From the NCBI GenBank assembly GCA_038373885.1, contig JAWZYV010010311.1, forward strand, positions 124,001-188,000: 64,000 nucleotides of DNA. The letters run 5' to 3'. This DNA is from Cheiracanthium punctorium (Eukaryota > Arthropoda > Arachnida > Araneae > Cheiracanthiidae). Positions 42,385 through 52,920 of this stretch are shown piece after piece. The position numbers were made by a program, and so were the translations under genes. The notes beneath the pieces were generated by a model. It saw only the letters and a list, made by a program, of their open reading frames with translations. It made no database searches and was not told where the DNA came from. The first letter of the stretch is position 1. Every line of letters begins with the position of its first letter.

Positions 42385-43790
42385 CCGTAATTTATGGAAG
42401 AAACGCCGCACCCACGAAAATGAGCTTAGTTAGCTAGAAAATCGTCAAAAACGCCGCAGCCGCGATCGTTGGTGTGTGTGTGTGTGTGTGTGGGGGGGGG
42501 TGATCGTGGTCAGAAGTCAATGCCAGATAAAATTCAATGTTTTCTAAAATAATTTCTTAATTAACAAAAAATAAATAAATAAAAAATATGTTGCATTACT
42601 TATTAGACCTTAGTTGCATTTATTAAAAAAGCTATTAAGTTGATCGGATATATTTCGGGAGAAATTGGATAAACGGTAAAAAAATCTCCTTTTTTCTCCG
42701 CCTTCCCTTAGAATGTTTTAAAGTATTTGCCACTATTTTACGAAGCTTACGATTTCTATTTTCAAATAATCAGATATCAATGTTTATATTCACAAAGGCC
42801 AATTTATAGAAATAAAAAAATAACTTCTAAAAACCTTCTTGCATCCGCACAAAGTTCGGACAGACTACCAGGCGCCATTAAAATGAAAACAGCAATCGAT
42901 GTGTGAAAAGAGTCTCCAGTTAAAAGTAAACATTTCCCCCCCTCCGCGGATGGCCAGCTGTTGATTACGTAATGAGCTTGCTTCAGCAAATTGTTGTTTT
43001 AAACTGAATGTTGTGTAACAACTCTTGATGGTATTTATTTATTATTTTTTATATTTATAACATTGGGATTTATTTTAAAAGCACTCAGCATTTCTTGAGC
43101 ATACCAATTAGTTGGCAGTGTTTATTCCAGAGAGTGCACAGGGCGCAAAGCCGCACGGCGAAAAAAAAATCTTTCGGATTAACTTTATTTATTATTATTT
43201 TTTTGGGGGGGGAAGGGTTAAACTCACACCGTGCGCAACATTGACTAATTTTGGCTGAAATTCAGTATTTTAAGAACAATAGAGGTTCATGTGAAAAACG
43301 GGTGCATTTAATAGAGGGTAGTGCACTTTTGTGGTATTTTACAGAACTTTAACCCTTCAAAATATATATTCAAAACTTCATTAAAATTTTATTATAGTTC
43401 TAAAATGTAGATGTAAAAGATTTACTTCTATTTTTTTTCTTTTTACTTAATTGAGGAGACATCGGTTGGATGTATGAAGCCATCCACTTCAGAGCACGGG
43501 ACATGGGCCCATGTTAGGGTGCTCTGACTTTCTCCAAAACTGGATCAAAGATCAAACCTCTTTTCTATGGGGGTAGGTTCGTATTCTGATTCGCTACGCT
43601 GTAATCTGTGCACGCTAAAGAGTACGTGTCGGTGGTGGCGCCATCTTTTGAGAAAATTATCACGAAACGAATTTTTCGATTTTTCGTTGAAGATCGGCTA
43701 AAAAAATTTAAAAATATTGGAAACGCTGCACTTACTATTTTTTAACTTTTAAACTCATAAACGCCGCGGCGTTTCTTCCATAAATTACGG
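42385..43790. mobile_element. TA-flanked non-autonomous transposon N1, copy B
   Basis: TIRs CCGTAATTTATGGAAGAAAC on both ends (reversed on the right), extending through CGCCGC; TA at 42383-42384 and 43791-43792. Internally collinear with copy A (shared CAGCTTGCTTCAGCAAATTG-type landmarks). A (GT)n run at 42472-42491. Confidence 0.88.
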
Positions 43791-43973
43791 TACTTGTTTG
43801 CCTATCTGGCCGGCCCTGATTGAGGTGACTAACAAAGCCCGACTAGTCCGATCCGGGGCGGGTAGAGTGGCTTTGGAATGCAGCTTTCGTACGCAGTTTG
43901 AATCTTGCTTTACTGCTAACTAGCTTTCCATACACGCTTTAAAAGTTTATTTGTGCGTGGCAAAAATTTAACA

Positions 43974-44160
43974 AAGAGTCAAAATGACGTATTCGGCGCA
44001 GACCGGCGCAAAAATCGGCTAAAAGCGCAGTTCGGCGCAATATTTGTGTTTCGGCGCACCCTGAAAGAGTCAAAATGACGTATTCGGCGCAGACCGGCAC
44101 AAAAATCGGCTAAAAGCGCAGTTCGGCGCAAGAATTTGTGTTTCGGCGCAGCTCGGCGCA
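43974..44160. repeat. Two tandem CGGCGCA-rich units
   Basis: AGAGTCAAAATGACGTATTC begins both units (about 43975 and 44066), followed by GGCGCAGACCGG and AAGCGCAGTTCGGCGCA. The multiple GGCGCA sites near a transposon end could be transposase-binding repeats. Confidence 0.8.
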
Positions 44161-44181
44161 GAATTAACATCCCTGTATACA

Positions 44182-44520
44182 CTTAGTATATTTTAATTCA
44201 ACAACCAATTTTATAAAATATCCCATACAAAACTAAATGATGTTTAGAGATAAGAACGGTACAAACTCTCAATAAAGATTATAAAACGTAAGAAGTAGAA
44301 TTTTAGCAGAAATTCAAATTTGACTTTTCTGCCCATACTTCAATGTCTTTTTTTTGGTAGCATGAGTTACCAAGTAATTTTAATTGACATTTCAAAAAAT
44401 TAATTAGTTATAAGATTTCTGATAATTTATTGAAAAAAAGGAAACTATTTGTAATCAGCATGAATTTTATTGAAGAACATAAATGCATTTTTTACTATTA
44501 TGCCATGCTTGAAAATGCGG

Positions 44521-44560
<40 letters not shown>

Positions 44561-46695
44561 CATGAGTTACTGTGAAATCACCCAGTTTTGGTTTTGAGGA
44601 ATAATTAAGATTGACTGTCAATATATTTGATTTAAATTTGAATTAAACTACCGACATTTTGTAGTTCATTTATATTTTTATTGTATACAAGATTTTTTCT
44701 ACAAATTATTCTCTGCAAATTCCCAAACTGCAAAGGATACACAGAACAAAATGTGAAAAATGTGGTGTGTGTTTTAATAAAAATAATAGCTATTTCAAAT
44801 ATTTCCATACAATTCCTTAACTAAGTAGTTGATAATCATACTGTCAAGTATCATAAAAAACTATTTTGCGTTTCACATATTGATTTTTGCAATAAATTTG
44901 TGTACTTGAAATAAGAATTAATTACTTTTAAAGTATACTTTGTAGAAGTTTGTATTACTTAAAAGTACTCTTTATCACAGTTCTTATAGTACAAAATTTT
45001 ACTAAGAAAAATTATTTTTTCAACTCAAGTCCAATGTTGCAGATTGGCAACAAACTTTTTTAGTCATAAGCCTAAAACAAAGTTTGATTTTTAAAAGTAT
45101 TTTTCCCTTAAGAAATGAAAGCTAAAAAATATATTAAAATTTATTTTTAAAATTTTAGGCATTTAAGGGTTAATTCTGACTGAATTATGAACAACAGACT
45201 TGTGTATCATGTTAGAATATGTCAACAAATTTTTCTAAGCAATTTCAGTTACATGATTTAAAAACAACAGTTTTAAATATTCTACAAACACTGTAAATGT
45301 TAGAATATTCGGTTAATTTAAAAATGCATACTGGATCACTTTGGCCCATTTTGGTTTCTGCTGCTAGGTTGACAACGAAATCAAATAAATCTTCATCCTC
45401 AAATGCATTTTGACAAGACACTGAAAAAAAAAAAAAAAAAAAAAAGAAAGAAAGAGAGCACATTTAATCTTCTTGACAATTGAGCACTTCAGATATACAA
45501 CTGAGTACATAGTACAGCTTTGGTTTAGCTGCCTTGAAACCCAATATTTATTTTTATTGCTACATATTAATTTTATGATTATTTTTTTTTTCATCTCTTT
45601 CAGATTTAATTACCACATTGTATATGATATGAAACAAGAGAGTTTGGAAGGATTTTTATATTAATATGTGGTGCTTGAAATTGGTTATTATTATTACTGA
45701 ATGGATCTATAAATGGATTAAATCAGAAAACAAGAAATTAAAATCTCTAGTCTACAATCAATGGAGGGTTCTCTTGGCTAGCTAGGCAAGCTGTGAAGCC
45801 CCACAAATATCAGTTTTCATAAAAATATTACTTAAAATTCTGGAATTCACACATTTCTGTCATTCCAATAACATTAAACAAGATCTCTGAAGAGAAATCA
45901 GCAAAAAATTCTGTTTCAGTAGATTTCATTCTGTTACTAAGTGAGATAGCCCACGTTTAATCAACAAGGTCACACCCATGTTTGGTCAAAGGTGAGTGTT
46001 GAAGACCCATTTTTCATCAACAACAAGTAATTTAATCATGATCAAGACAATTCCAAATCTTTAAAATTCTGTAGCTTTAGGCCATACGATTAGAATAGGT
46101 GACTTAAGGTAACATATTTCTGTTCCTCCCTCTTCTCGTTCAACAACAGAACAGCATTGAGGCATATTTTTTTGTAATGTACAAATTTTTTTGGATGATT
46201 GATTCAGTCTTACTTTTGCCCTTCAGGAAAAAGTGAAACCATTCCTTGTCTTTTTCATTAATGTAGTTACAAGCAAAAGAAGGGAAAAGATCAGTAACCT
46301 TGAGCCCCCTATTCTATCTGAAAGGATTATGGAAATGATTCATATGAATGAAGAAACTGTTCAACTGTACTTCTTAAGGGAGTTTTGTACTTCTTTTCAT
46401 GTATATGAGGATTACTAAATTTTAAATATAGTATATACTGCACTCCAAAACTCCACTGTATTCATTTGTATTTCTTTGTACTTCTAAGGATACAAAAACC
46501 TTAATAGTTATTTTATGTTTTTAGTATGAATAAAATTGTGAATGATGATAGGTGCATACATGACTATGTGTATTCAATAACATTGACACAGTGCTGCCAA
46601 AAAAATTATCTTAAAAATTCCTCTTATTGAAGTTCTCCATTTATCAAACAAGTATTGTGCCACTTTTTTAATTTACAAATATGATTTTTTAATTT
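44182..46695. other. Non-coding AT-rich stretch
   Basis: Long A-tracts at 44520-44556 and 45424-45445. No ORF with a recognisable domain and no TIR pair. Possibly unique spacer. Confidence 0.5.
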
Positions 46696-46963
46696 TTACT
46701 TCCTTGTACGTAGTATAAGGAAGTAATGTGATCCCGAAAAATTTTGGGGGCCAAATTTCGACATAAAAACCGATTTTGACTACCTCTAAATTGAATTTTA
46801 AAAATTTTTTCGATGCATCTCATCGTAGGCTAGCATGCACGATCATATTAACGCGTCTGCAACTCATTTTGACCAGTGGCGAGTCTACTGTGGCCAGTTT
46901 TTCCATGCCGTCTGTACGTACGTACGTACGTATGTACGTACGTACGTACGTACGTATGTATGT

Positions 46964-47482
46964 AACTCGCATATCTCAAAAACTATTGGTCGTAGAATGT
47001 TGAGATTTGATATTTAGGATTGTTCTATGATCTAGTTGTGCACCTCCCCTTTTGGTGGCAATCGAATGGATAGTTTATGTACAGGACCGCCCAAAAGATT
47101 CGAAATACATTACGCTCTATGGGCCCAAATTCATTAAACTCGCCTAACTCAAAAGCTATTAGGCGTAGAATGTCGAAACTTCATATTTTGGATAGTTGTA
47201 ACATCTAGTTGTGCACCTCCCCTTTTGGTTCCATTCGACTGGATAGTTTATCTACAGGACTGCCCAAAACATTCGAAATACATTACACTCAATGGGCCGA
47301 AATTCATTAAACTCGCATATCTCAAAAACTGTTAGGCGTTGAATGTTGAAACTTTATATTTAGGATTGTTGTAACATCTAGTTGTGCACCTCCCCTTTCG
47401 GTTCCATTCGACTGAATAGTTTATCTACAGGACCGCCCAAAAGATTCGAAATACATTACGCTCTATGGGCCGAAATTCATCA
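46964..47482. repeat. 173-bp minisatellite, three units
   Basis: Units at 46964, 47137 and 47310 begin AACTCGC and contain ACATCTAGTTGTGCACCTCC (variant in unit 1) and CATTCGAAATACATTAC. Divergence is roughly 10-15% by eye. Confidence 0.9.
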
Positions 47483-47982
47483 AAGCGTTTTTTAGAGGTA
47501 TTGGGCTATTTCAAACGACTCAGAAGTGATATATGCTGTAAAGAGTTAGAAAATGAATTTCTCTATTAAAAAAAGTGTCTTTATCATTTATAGTTCTGCT
47601 ACAGGAACACTCAAAAGATTTCCAATACATTACGGTCAATAGCAATTTTAGGGGCATTCATCCATTTCAAGCACAATACCGTCCTACCACATAAGTTAGG
47701 TAATGGTCCGACCACGGTCACGTGCCTCCCTCAAGAACTATGCCAAAAGTCGCCAAGCTTGGCGACTTTTGGTGTACGTGTGTGCATATTTAACTCTCAA
47801 ATCTCAAAAACTATTATGAAATTTCATATATAAGAATGTTGTAACATCTAGTTGTGCATCTCGATTTTTGGTTCCAATCTACTGGAGAGTTTATTTACAG
47901 GACCACCGAAAAGAATTTCAGTACCTTAATGTCTATGGACATCTTCATTATAATACAACTGTAGACAGTCATTGTTTGGTAC

Positions 47983-48234
47983 ATGCCCAAAATCTCGCCG
48001 TCTGTCCTCGACCTTGGCGAGTTTTGGCGAAATATCGCCAAATTTGGCGATAGTCAGTCATTTCGTCCATGCCCAAAGTATCGCCATTTGTCATCGTTCT
48101 TGGCGAGTTTTGGCGAAATATCGCCAAATTTGGCGATAATCTGTCATTGTTTGGTTTATGCTTAAAATCTCGCCAAATGTCGTCGACATTGACGAGTTTC
48201 GCCGAAATATCGCCAAATTTGGCGCCAAAAATTA
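47983..48234. repeat. ~86-bp minisatellite with GCGAAATATCGC core, three units
   Basis: Each unit has TTGGCGAGTTTTGGCGAAAT followed by ATCGCCAAATTTGGCGATA, with nested palindromes (TTTGGCGA/TCGCCAAA). Related single cores occur at 48480, 56000 and 58345. Confidence 0.88.
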
Positions 48235-48700
48235 TTTCCTATTTTGTATAACTCTAAAACTTTAACCCGTAGATTTTTTAACTTTGTATTTAGAACTATT
48301 GTAATATCTAACTGTTTTCAATATCTTTTTTGACAGCAATCGACTGAGAATTTATTTACATGGTGAGCCAAATGACTTTGAATACATTGAGGTGTATAGA
48401 TGCATTCAATTTATTGAAGGTCTGTGCTCACTGACTACTTTGGCTATCCCCAAAATCTCGCTGACTATCTCAAGTTTGTCGGCTTTTGGTGAAATATCGC
48501 CAAATAAAGTGTCAGAAGGAAATCTTTCAAATTGAACTCAGCTTGGCGATATCGAAATATTTGGCTAGAAATTGCTAAACCTTACTATTATTGATATTTT
48601 ATCTCTTTCTAACAAATAAATTTAGAGGAAGTGCGTCGAAAATATTTTTGATCTAATGGACGTGCAAGGAAGTCATGTGTTGGACACATCAGATTTTTTT

Positions 48701-49494
48701 TTAAGGGAAAATTGACATGAAATTATTTCATAACAAACAATTTATTTCCACTACAAAACAGTAGTATTTGGAAATTTGCTGCCAAATATAGAAGATATTG
48801 CAAAGCTAGTTTTAACCCTTCAATGCATAGCGATTCATATATGCATCGTAGTTTTCAGTGCCGGATTAGAGTAGAAGCCAAATTTCTTATGTCAGTTTCA
48901 TATATAAAATATAGTATTTTTTAATAATAAATGATTCATATGGATTCATTCATATGGAATGATTTATATGATTCATATCGTGAGTAATAAAAGTTTCACA
49001 TAATTCTTTCAAACTGTTTGTCCTTGGAGAAATGAATTAGTTATTCATAAAACTGATATAAGAAATTTAACTTATACTCGTGGCTATCGTGCGAACGAGA
49101 AAAAAATTCATGCATTTAAGGGTTAATTTTTGGGAACTTTTTTGGTGCCAAACTGGCCAAAAAATTATCAAAATGGGTCAACCTTGGTGACTTTCAACAT
49201 ATTACTAGAAACATTGCTACTGGCAACTCTTTAGGCAATAGTTTAAAAACATGGGTTTTTTTTTTTTTTTCAATTTTCTAATGATATCATTCCTATAATA
49301 AAAAGTAAGGTTTGGCTTTTTTTTTTTTGGTCAAATATAGAAGAAATTGTCAAGCTGTATTCAGTTTTAGAGATTTACTTTTTGGTGTCTAACTTGGCAA
49401 TAAAATGCCAAAAGTGGCCAACCTAGACAACTTTTGACTTACAAATACTTCCTTATTGCAACCCTTCAAGCAATGATTTAAAACATGGTTTTTA
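48701..49494. other. Non-coding, repeat-derived
   Basis: Two diverged copies of a GCCAAA...TTGGCAAC-type segment (49140-49260 and 49380-49500) related to R3. No gene. Confidence 0.5.
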
Positions 49495-50378
49495 GTTCTT
49501 TGTATAAAGTAAAAGGAAGTAGAGTGATGGTGGAAATTTTCGGTATGTAGATTTTTATAAAAAAAAAATCGATTTTGACTATCTCTAAATTTAATTTGAA
49601 CTGTGTTTCTCTGCTGAATAGTTTATTTACAGAGCCACCCAAAAGAATTTTAATATATTAAGAGCTATGAGTAGTCATTCCTTAAAGCGTATTTTAGAGA
49701 TATTCGGCTATTTCAAACAAAACAAAACTGATATATATATTATTAAAGACTAGCTGCGTACCCGTTCTCCGCATGGTAGGGAACGAAACTTTTTCTTACA
49801 TCTATAATTCGAATTGATTCCAGTGATTTGGAATCTAAAAATAAGCAAAATGATTTGACTCTTGGCGTAAAGTTACTCATTAGTTATTCGTAAAGTTAGT
49901 ATAAGTACTGACCTGAGACCATTGTTAATATTATGACACAAAAAATATGTCAGTGTCATTCGCGATCAGAAAAAGAAACATGTGACGGTTTGCAGCAAAA
50001 ATTCCTAACTTTCAAAATATCTCATTTCTACATCATACTCTTTTTTAGATTTAAGTTATACCTACATGATGTGGAGAACCATTTTATTTTATAGTTAAAT
50101 AGTTGTATAGACGCTCTTCGCAAGGGAAGAAGAGAACATTTTCCCAAAATGTGATCATAACTACTTGTGACAAAACAGAATCTCCAAGAAAAAAAAGTTC
50201 TGTTAGAGTCTTTTCTTTTCTGTTGAAACTACCGCGGGATAAATTAACGTGACGTAGAATTACTTAATGTTTAGTTAGCTGTGATGTAAGATGGTTGTTG
50301 AAAAAGGAATAGAACACTTAGTTTCACGAAATATTTATTAATGCGATATATTGTGCTTTGATCAATATTGCCCTAGCA

Positions 50379-50919
50379 CATAGGTTCCCAACGTGGGCGA
50401 TAACGCCCCCTTGTGGGCGTTTGAGGCTTTCAGGGGGGCGGTAAAAGACCCAGAGAAAATTAGGGGGCGTTGATATGGCACGGAGGGGCATGGGAAGATT
50501 AAACAAATATTGTCTAAAAAAGACTTAAAAACTAAGCTGATAATATTTTAATAAAAATAAATTTTAATAAAAATACTTCCTAATATAATTAAGTATGCAT
50601 TTTGATTGTTCTCTGAAACTGTCAATTTATTTATTTAGAAAGCAATAGTTTATTATTTATTACTTCGTATCATCAAAACCCCTGCCTGTCCTTATAACAG
50701 GTAAGCTAAGACTTTTATTCCTCTTTTTTAAATGAAGAAGAAATTCAGTAGCGTTTCAATTCCAACAATATTCTATGTATTAGTAAGTTTTTTAAAATTT
50801 AATTCTTGTTTTCACCATGCATTATGTACGCTCTTGTTTCTCTGAAGTGGGAGGGGAGCAGTATTGAAATATTCACTAGAAAAGGGGGCACCAGTTTAAA
50901 AAAGGTTGGCAGCCTATGC
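50379..50919. mobile_element. 541-bp hAT-like MITE in R4
   Basis: An exact 8-bp TSD CCCTAGCA (50371-50378, 50920-50927). Ends CATAGGTTCCCAACG and, reversed, CATAGGCTGCCAACC. Subterminal GGGGGCG blocks; AT-rich core with no ORF. Confidence 0.85.
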
Positions 50920-51700
50920 CCTAGCATATCTACTAACTATTACTTATAATATCTTTTACTGATACCAATATAATATATTTTCGTTTTTCAATCGTTAATG
51001 TTTAATTTAAAGAAACGGCTTAGATATTTGCCACGAATATAGTCTTTTATTCTTTGGTGACTTTTTTATAATTTACGCATTAGTATAAACGATAATCATT
51101 TCACTTTATGGTTGGCACTAAAAAAGCTCTCCATTAGGGTGGTCACAAAAAATCAACTTTCGAATTTTTGAGGGGGCCCCCCACAAAAAGTTGCCAATAG
51201 GCTCACAAATGAGATTGGTAAAGTTTCAGCTCATTTGCATAATATTAACCTGTGCCGCATTGAGGTTAAAGTTTAGAAAAATCGTGGTTTTTCGTAAAAA
51301 AGCAGTCTTTCCATCATAAAATGGATAAAATTGAGTCTAGAAACATGGTGTTGATCTCGTTTCAGAAGAAAACTTCCCGCCTTGATGAGCCACACATCAC
51401 TTTTGTGTAAAAACTTACAGATTTAACCCTCCAAGCGGTTGTCATGTCAAATCCCGTCCACGTTATTCCAGTTTTCACTGCAATACATCTATAATAATAA
51501 TCATTTGTAATACTGAGATATCATAAAATATGTTTGATATTAAAGTTTTATGTAATTTAGAAGCCTTTTTTTTTAAATAATTGCAAATCGTCCTGTTAAT
51601 TTTTTTTTTTTTATATATATAATTTAAAAATTGCATGAACATTTTACCGTAAAAACAACTTTAGATTATTTGTCCATTTCCAAAACGCTCAGAGGGTAAC

Positions 51701-51770
51701 ATTCGGATAATATCTAGTCCTAAAAAAAGCATATATCTATGCTTTTTTCAGGACTAGATACGATCCGAAT
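51701..51770. repeat. Long hairpin inside the 2.9-kb transposon
   Basis: ATTCGGAT..ATCTAGTCCT and its complement AGGACTAGAT..ATCCGAAT bracket AAAAAAAGCATA/TATGCTTTTTT. The arms are ~33 nt with a 4-nt loop and one or two mismatches. Confidence 0.85.
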
Positions 51771-52079
51771 CTTAAAAGTTGGCTTTTTAATTAAAGTTAA
51801 AAAAATTATATTTCGTCTTTATCCTCCTTTTGTTTTTCTTCGGTTTTCTTTCTTTTTTGTGTACAAAATAAAGGTTGTAATTTAAAAAAAAAATCTGAAA
51901 TTTAATAAAAATGAAATTTAAGTAAAAGGATGAACAGAAAATAAGGTCAAAGAAGGCATAAAATTGAGAACGACTAACGTTTAGATATAGTTGATTATTA
52001 AAGTTATGTATCTAAGAGGAAGCACATTATAAAGAAAATAAATTATTATTGTTTACAATTTTTTGTTAAAGTGGCTAGG

Positions 52080-52920
52080 CTTAGATAATGTTTCTTTCGA
52101 AGTTTGCTGCCTCTTTATCAAATTTTCAGTATTGTAATAATTTTAAGTCTTGATTGGGGTTAAAGTCTGAGTGGGAGTGTTGAACCATGCCTTTACATAA
52201 ATATTTATTATAAATAAACAAATGTCTGTAATAGCTCTTTTTTCTAAATCTGTTAATGAGACCTGTTGCCTGAAAAGAAGTATTTTGAGACAATAAATTG
52301 CCTCAGACATCCACCTGGCATAATGAACAGCACCAGGTACTCTGAAAGAAATGTCTATTTGGAGAGACTCCTATAAAAATTAAACAATGTTGGGTTAATT
52401 CTTTATGGTTATCCCTGAGCTGTTGATTTCTAAAATGTTCTGCAAGAAAATTTGAAAATTCTTGCAAATTTCGCGTTCTTTATGCAATAGTTTCATCTTC
52501 AGTAGCAGTTTTGAACTTTGTCTTGCCCAACTTAGGCCACCCAATCTGAAATTTCTAAAAAATATCTGGATGAAGAGCAGTAGCTTCGCCCACTTTGCAA
52601 TCAAAACAGGTTTTAGGATGATTTCTAAAATATGATGGCGACAAGGTAAATATAGAAGATTTCGATCCAGTAATTGCTGCAACAAAAAATGCACGTTCGC
52701 CTTAGACAACAAGTCATATCAAAACACATTGCCTGAATTTTACCAACTGCCTCCCATTCATCAACTGCTGCAAATACAGCTTTTGCCTAAGAGTTATTCT
52801 CATATTATTTTCAAGCTGAGGAACTCCTATTAACTGTTCTTCGTGTCCACAGCTAAATAAAATCGCTATTCTCTCTACATTTTCTTTATTCAAAATATGA
52901 GGAAGCATTTTCCCATCCCA
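52080..52920 (-). pseudogene. Decayed transposase-like ORF
   Basis: Minus-strand segments HILNKENVERIAILFSCGHEEQLIGVPQLEN (52908 down), then, across frame changes, FQQLLDRNLLYLPCRHHILEIILK-like and KFQIGWPKLGKTKFKT-like pieces, and a FIGVSPN motif near 52340. By recollection these resemble an uncharacterised arthropod protein family whose members look like hAT-type transposases; I cannot verify this. Many stops. Its position and the TIRs around it support a transposase. Confidence 0.45.

Larger units (their letters stand above)
40848..44175. mobile_element. 3.3-kb TIR element with repeat-rich subterminal regions
   Basis: Ends CAGGGATGTTAACTCC and, reversed, CAGGGATGTTAATTCTGC, with TATACA on both sides (40842-40847, 44176-44181). 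The left subterminal region carries ~28-bp GGGAGCACCTCGGGAGCAGA units (40888-40985). The right carries two ~90-bp units with CGGCGCA repeats (43974-44160). N1 copy B (42385) and an orphan CAGTGGCGGCTCGTG end (41928) are nested inside. No transposase. Confidence 0.65.
46700..48700. repeat. Dispersed repeat family R3 with two internal minisatellites
   Basis: It opens with TTGTACGTAGTATAAGGAAG and closes with GTGCAAGGAAGTCATGTG. Inside are a (GTAC)n microsatellite (46915-46962), three 173-bp units and three ~86-bp units. Related partial copies occur at 49495-49745, 55150-56215 and 57030-58400. I associate this family with spider genomes by recollection only. No protein coding. Confidence 0.75.

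Noticed and set aside
41928..43820. hAT element from CAGTGGCGGCTCGTG to GGCCGGCCCTG
   Set aside because: The two ends share only a loose pattern and the 8-bp flanks do not match.
43860..43905. tRNA-like/SINE-head sequence GGTAGAGTGGC...AGTTTGAATC
   Set aside because: A- and B-box matches are both weak and no acceptor stem can be formed by eye.
47868..48251. Three 60-codon ORFs with similar peptides
   Set aside because: They arise from the 86-bp minisatellite.
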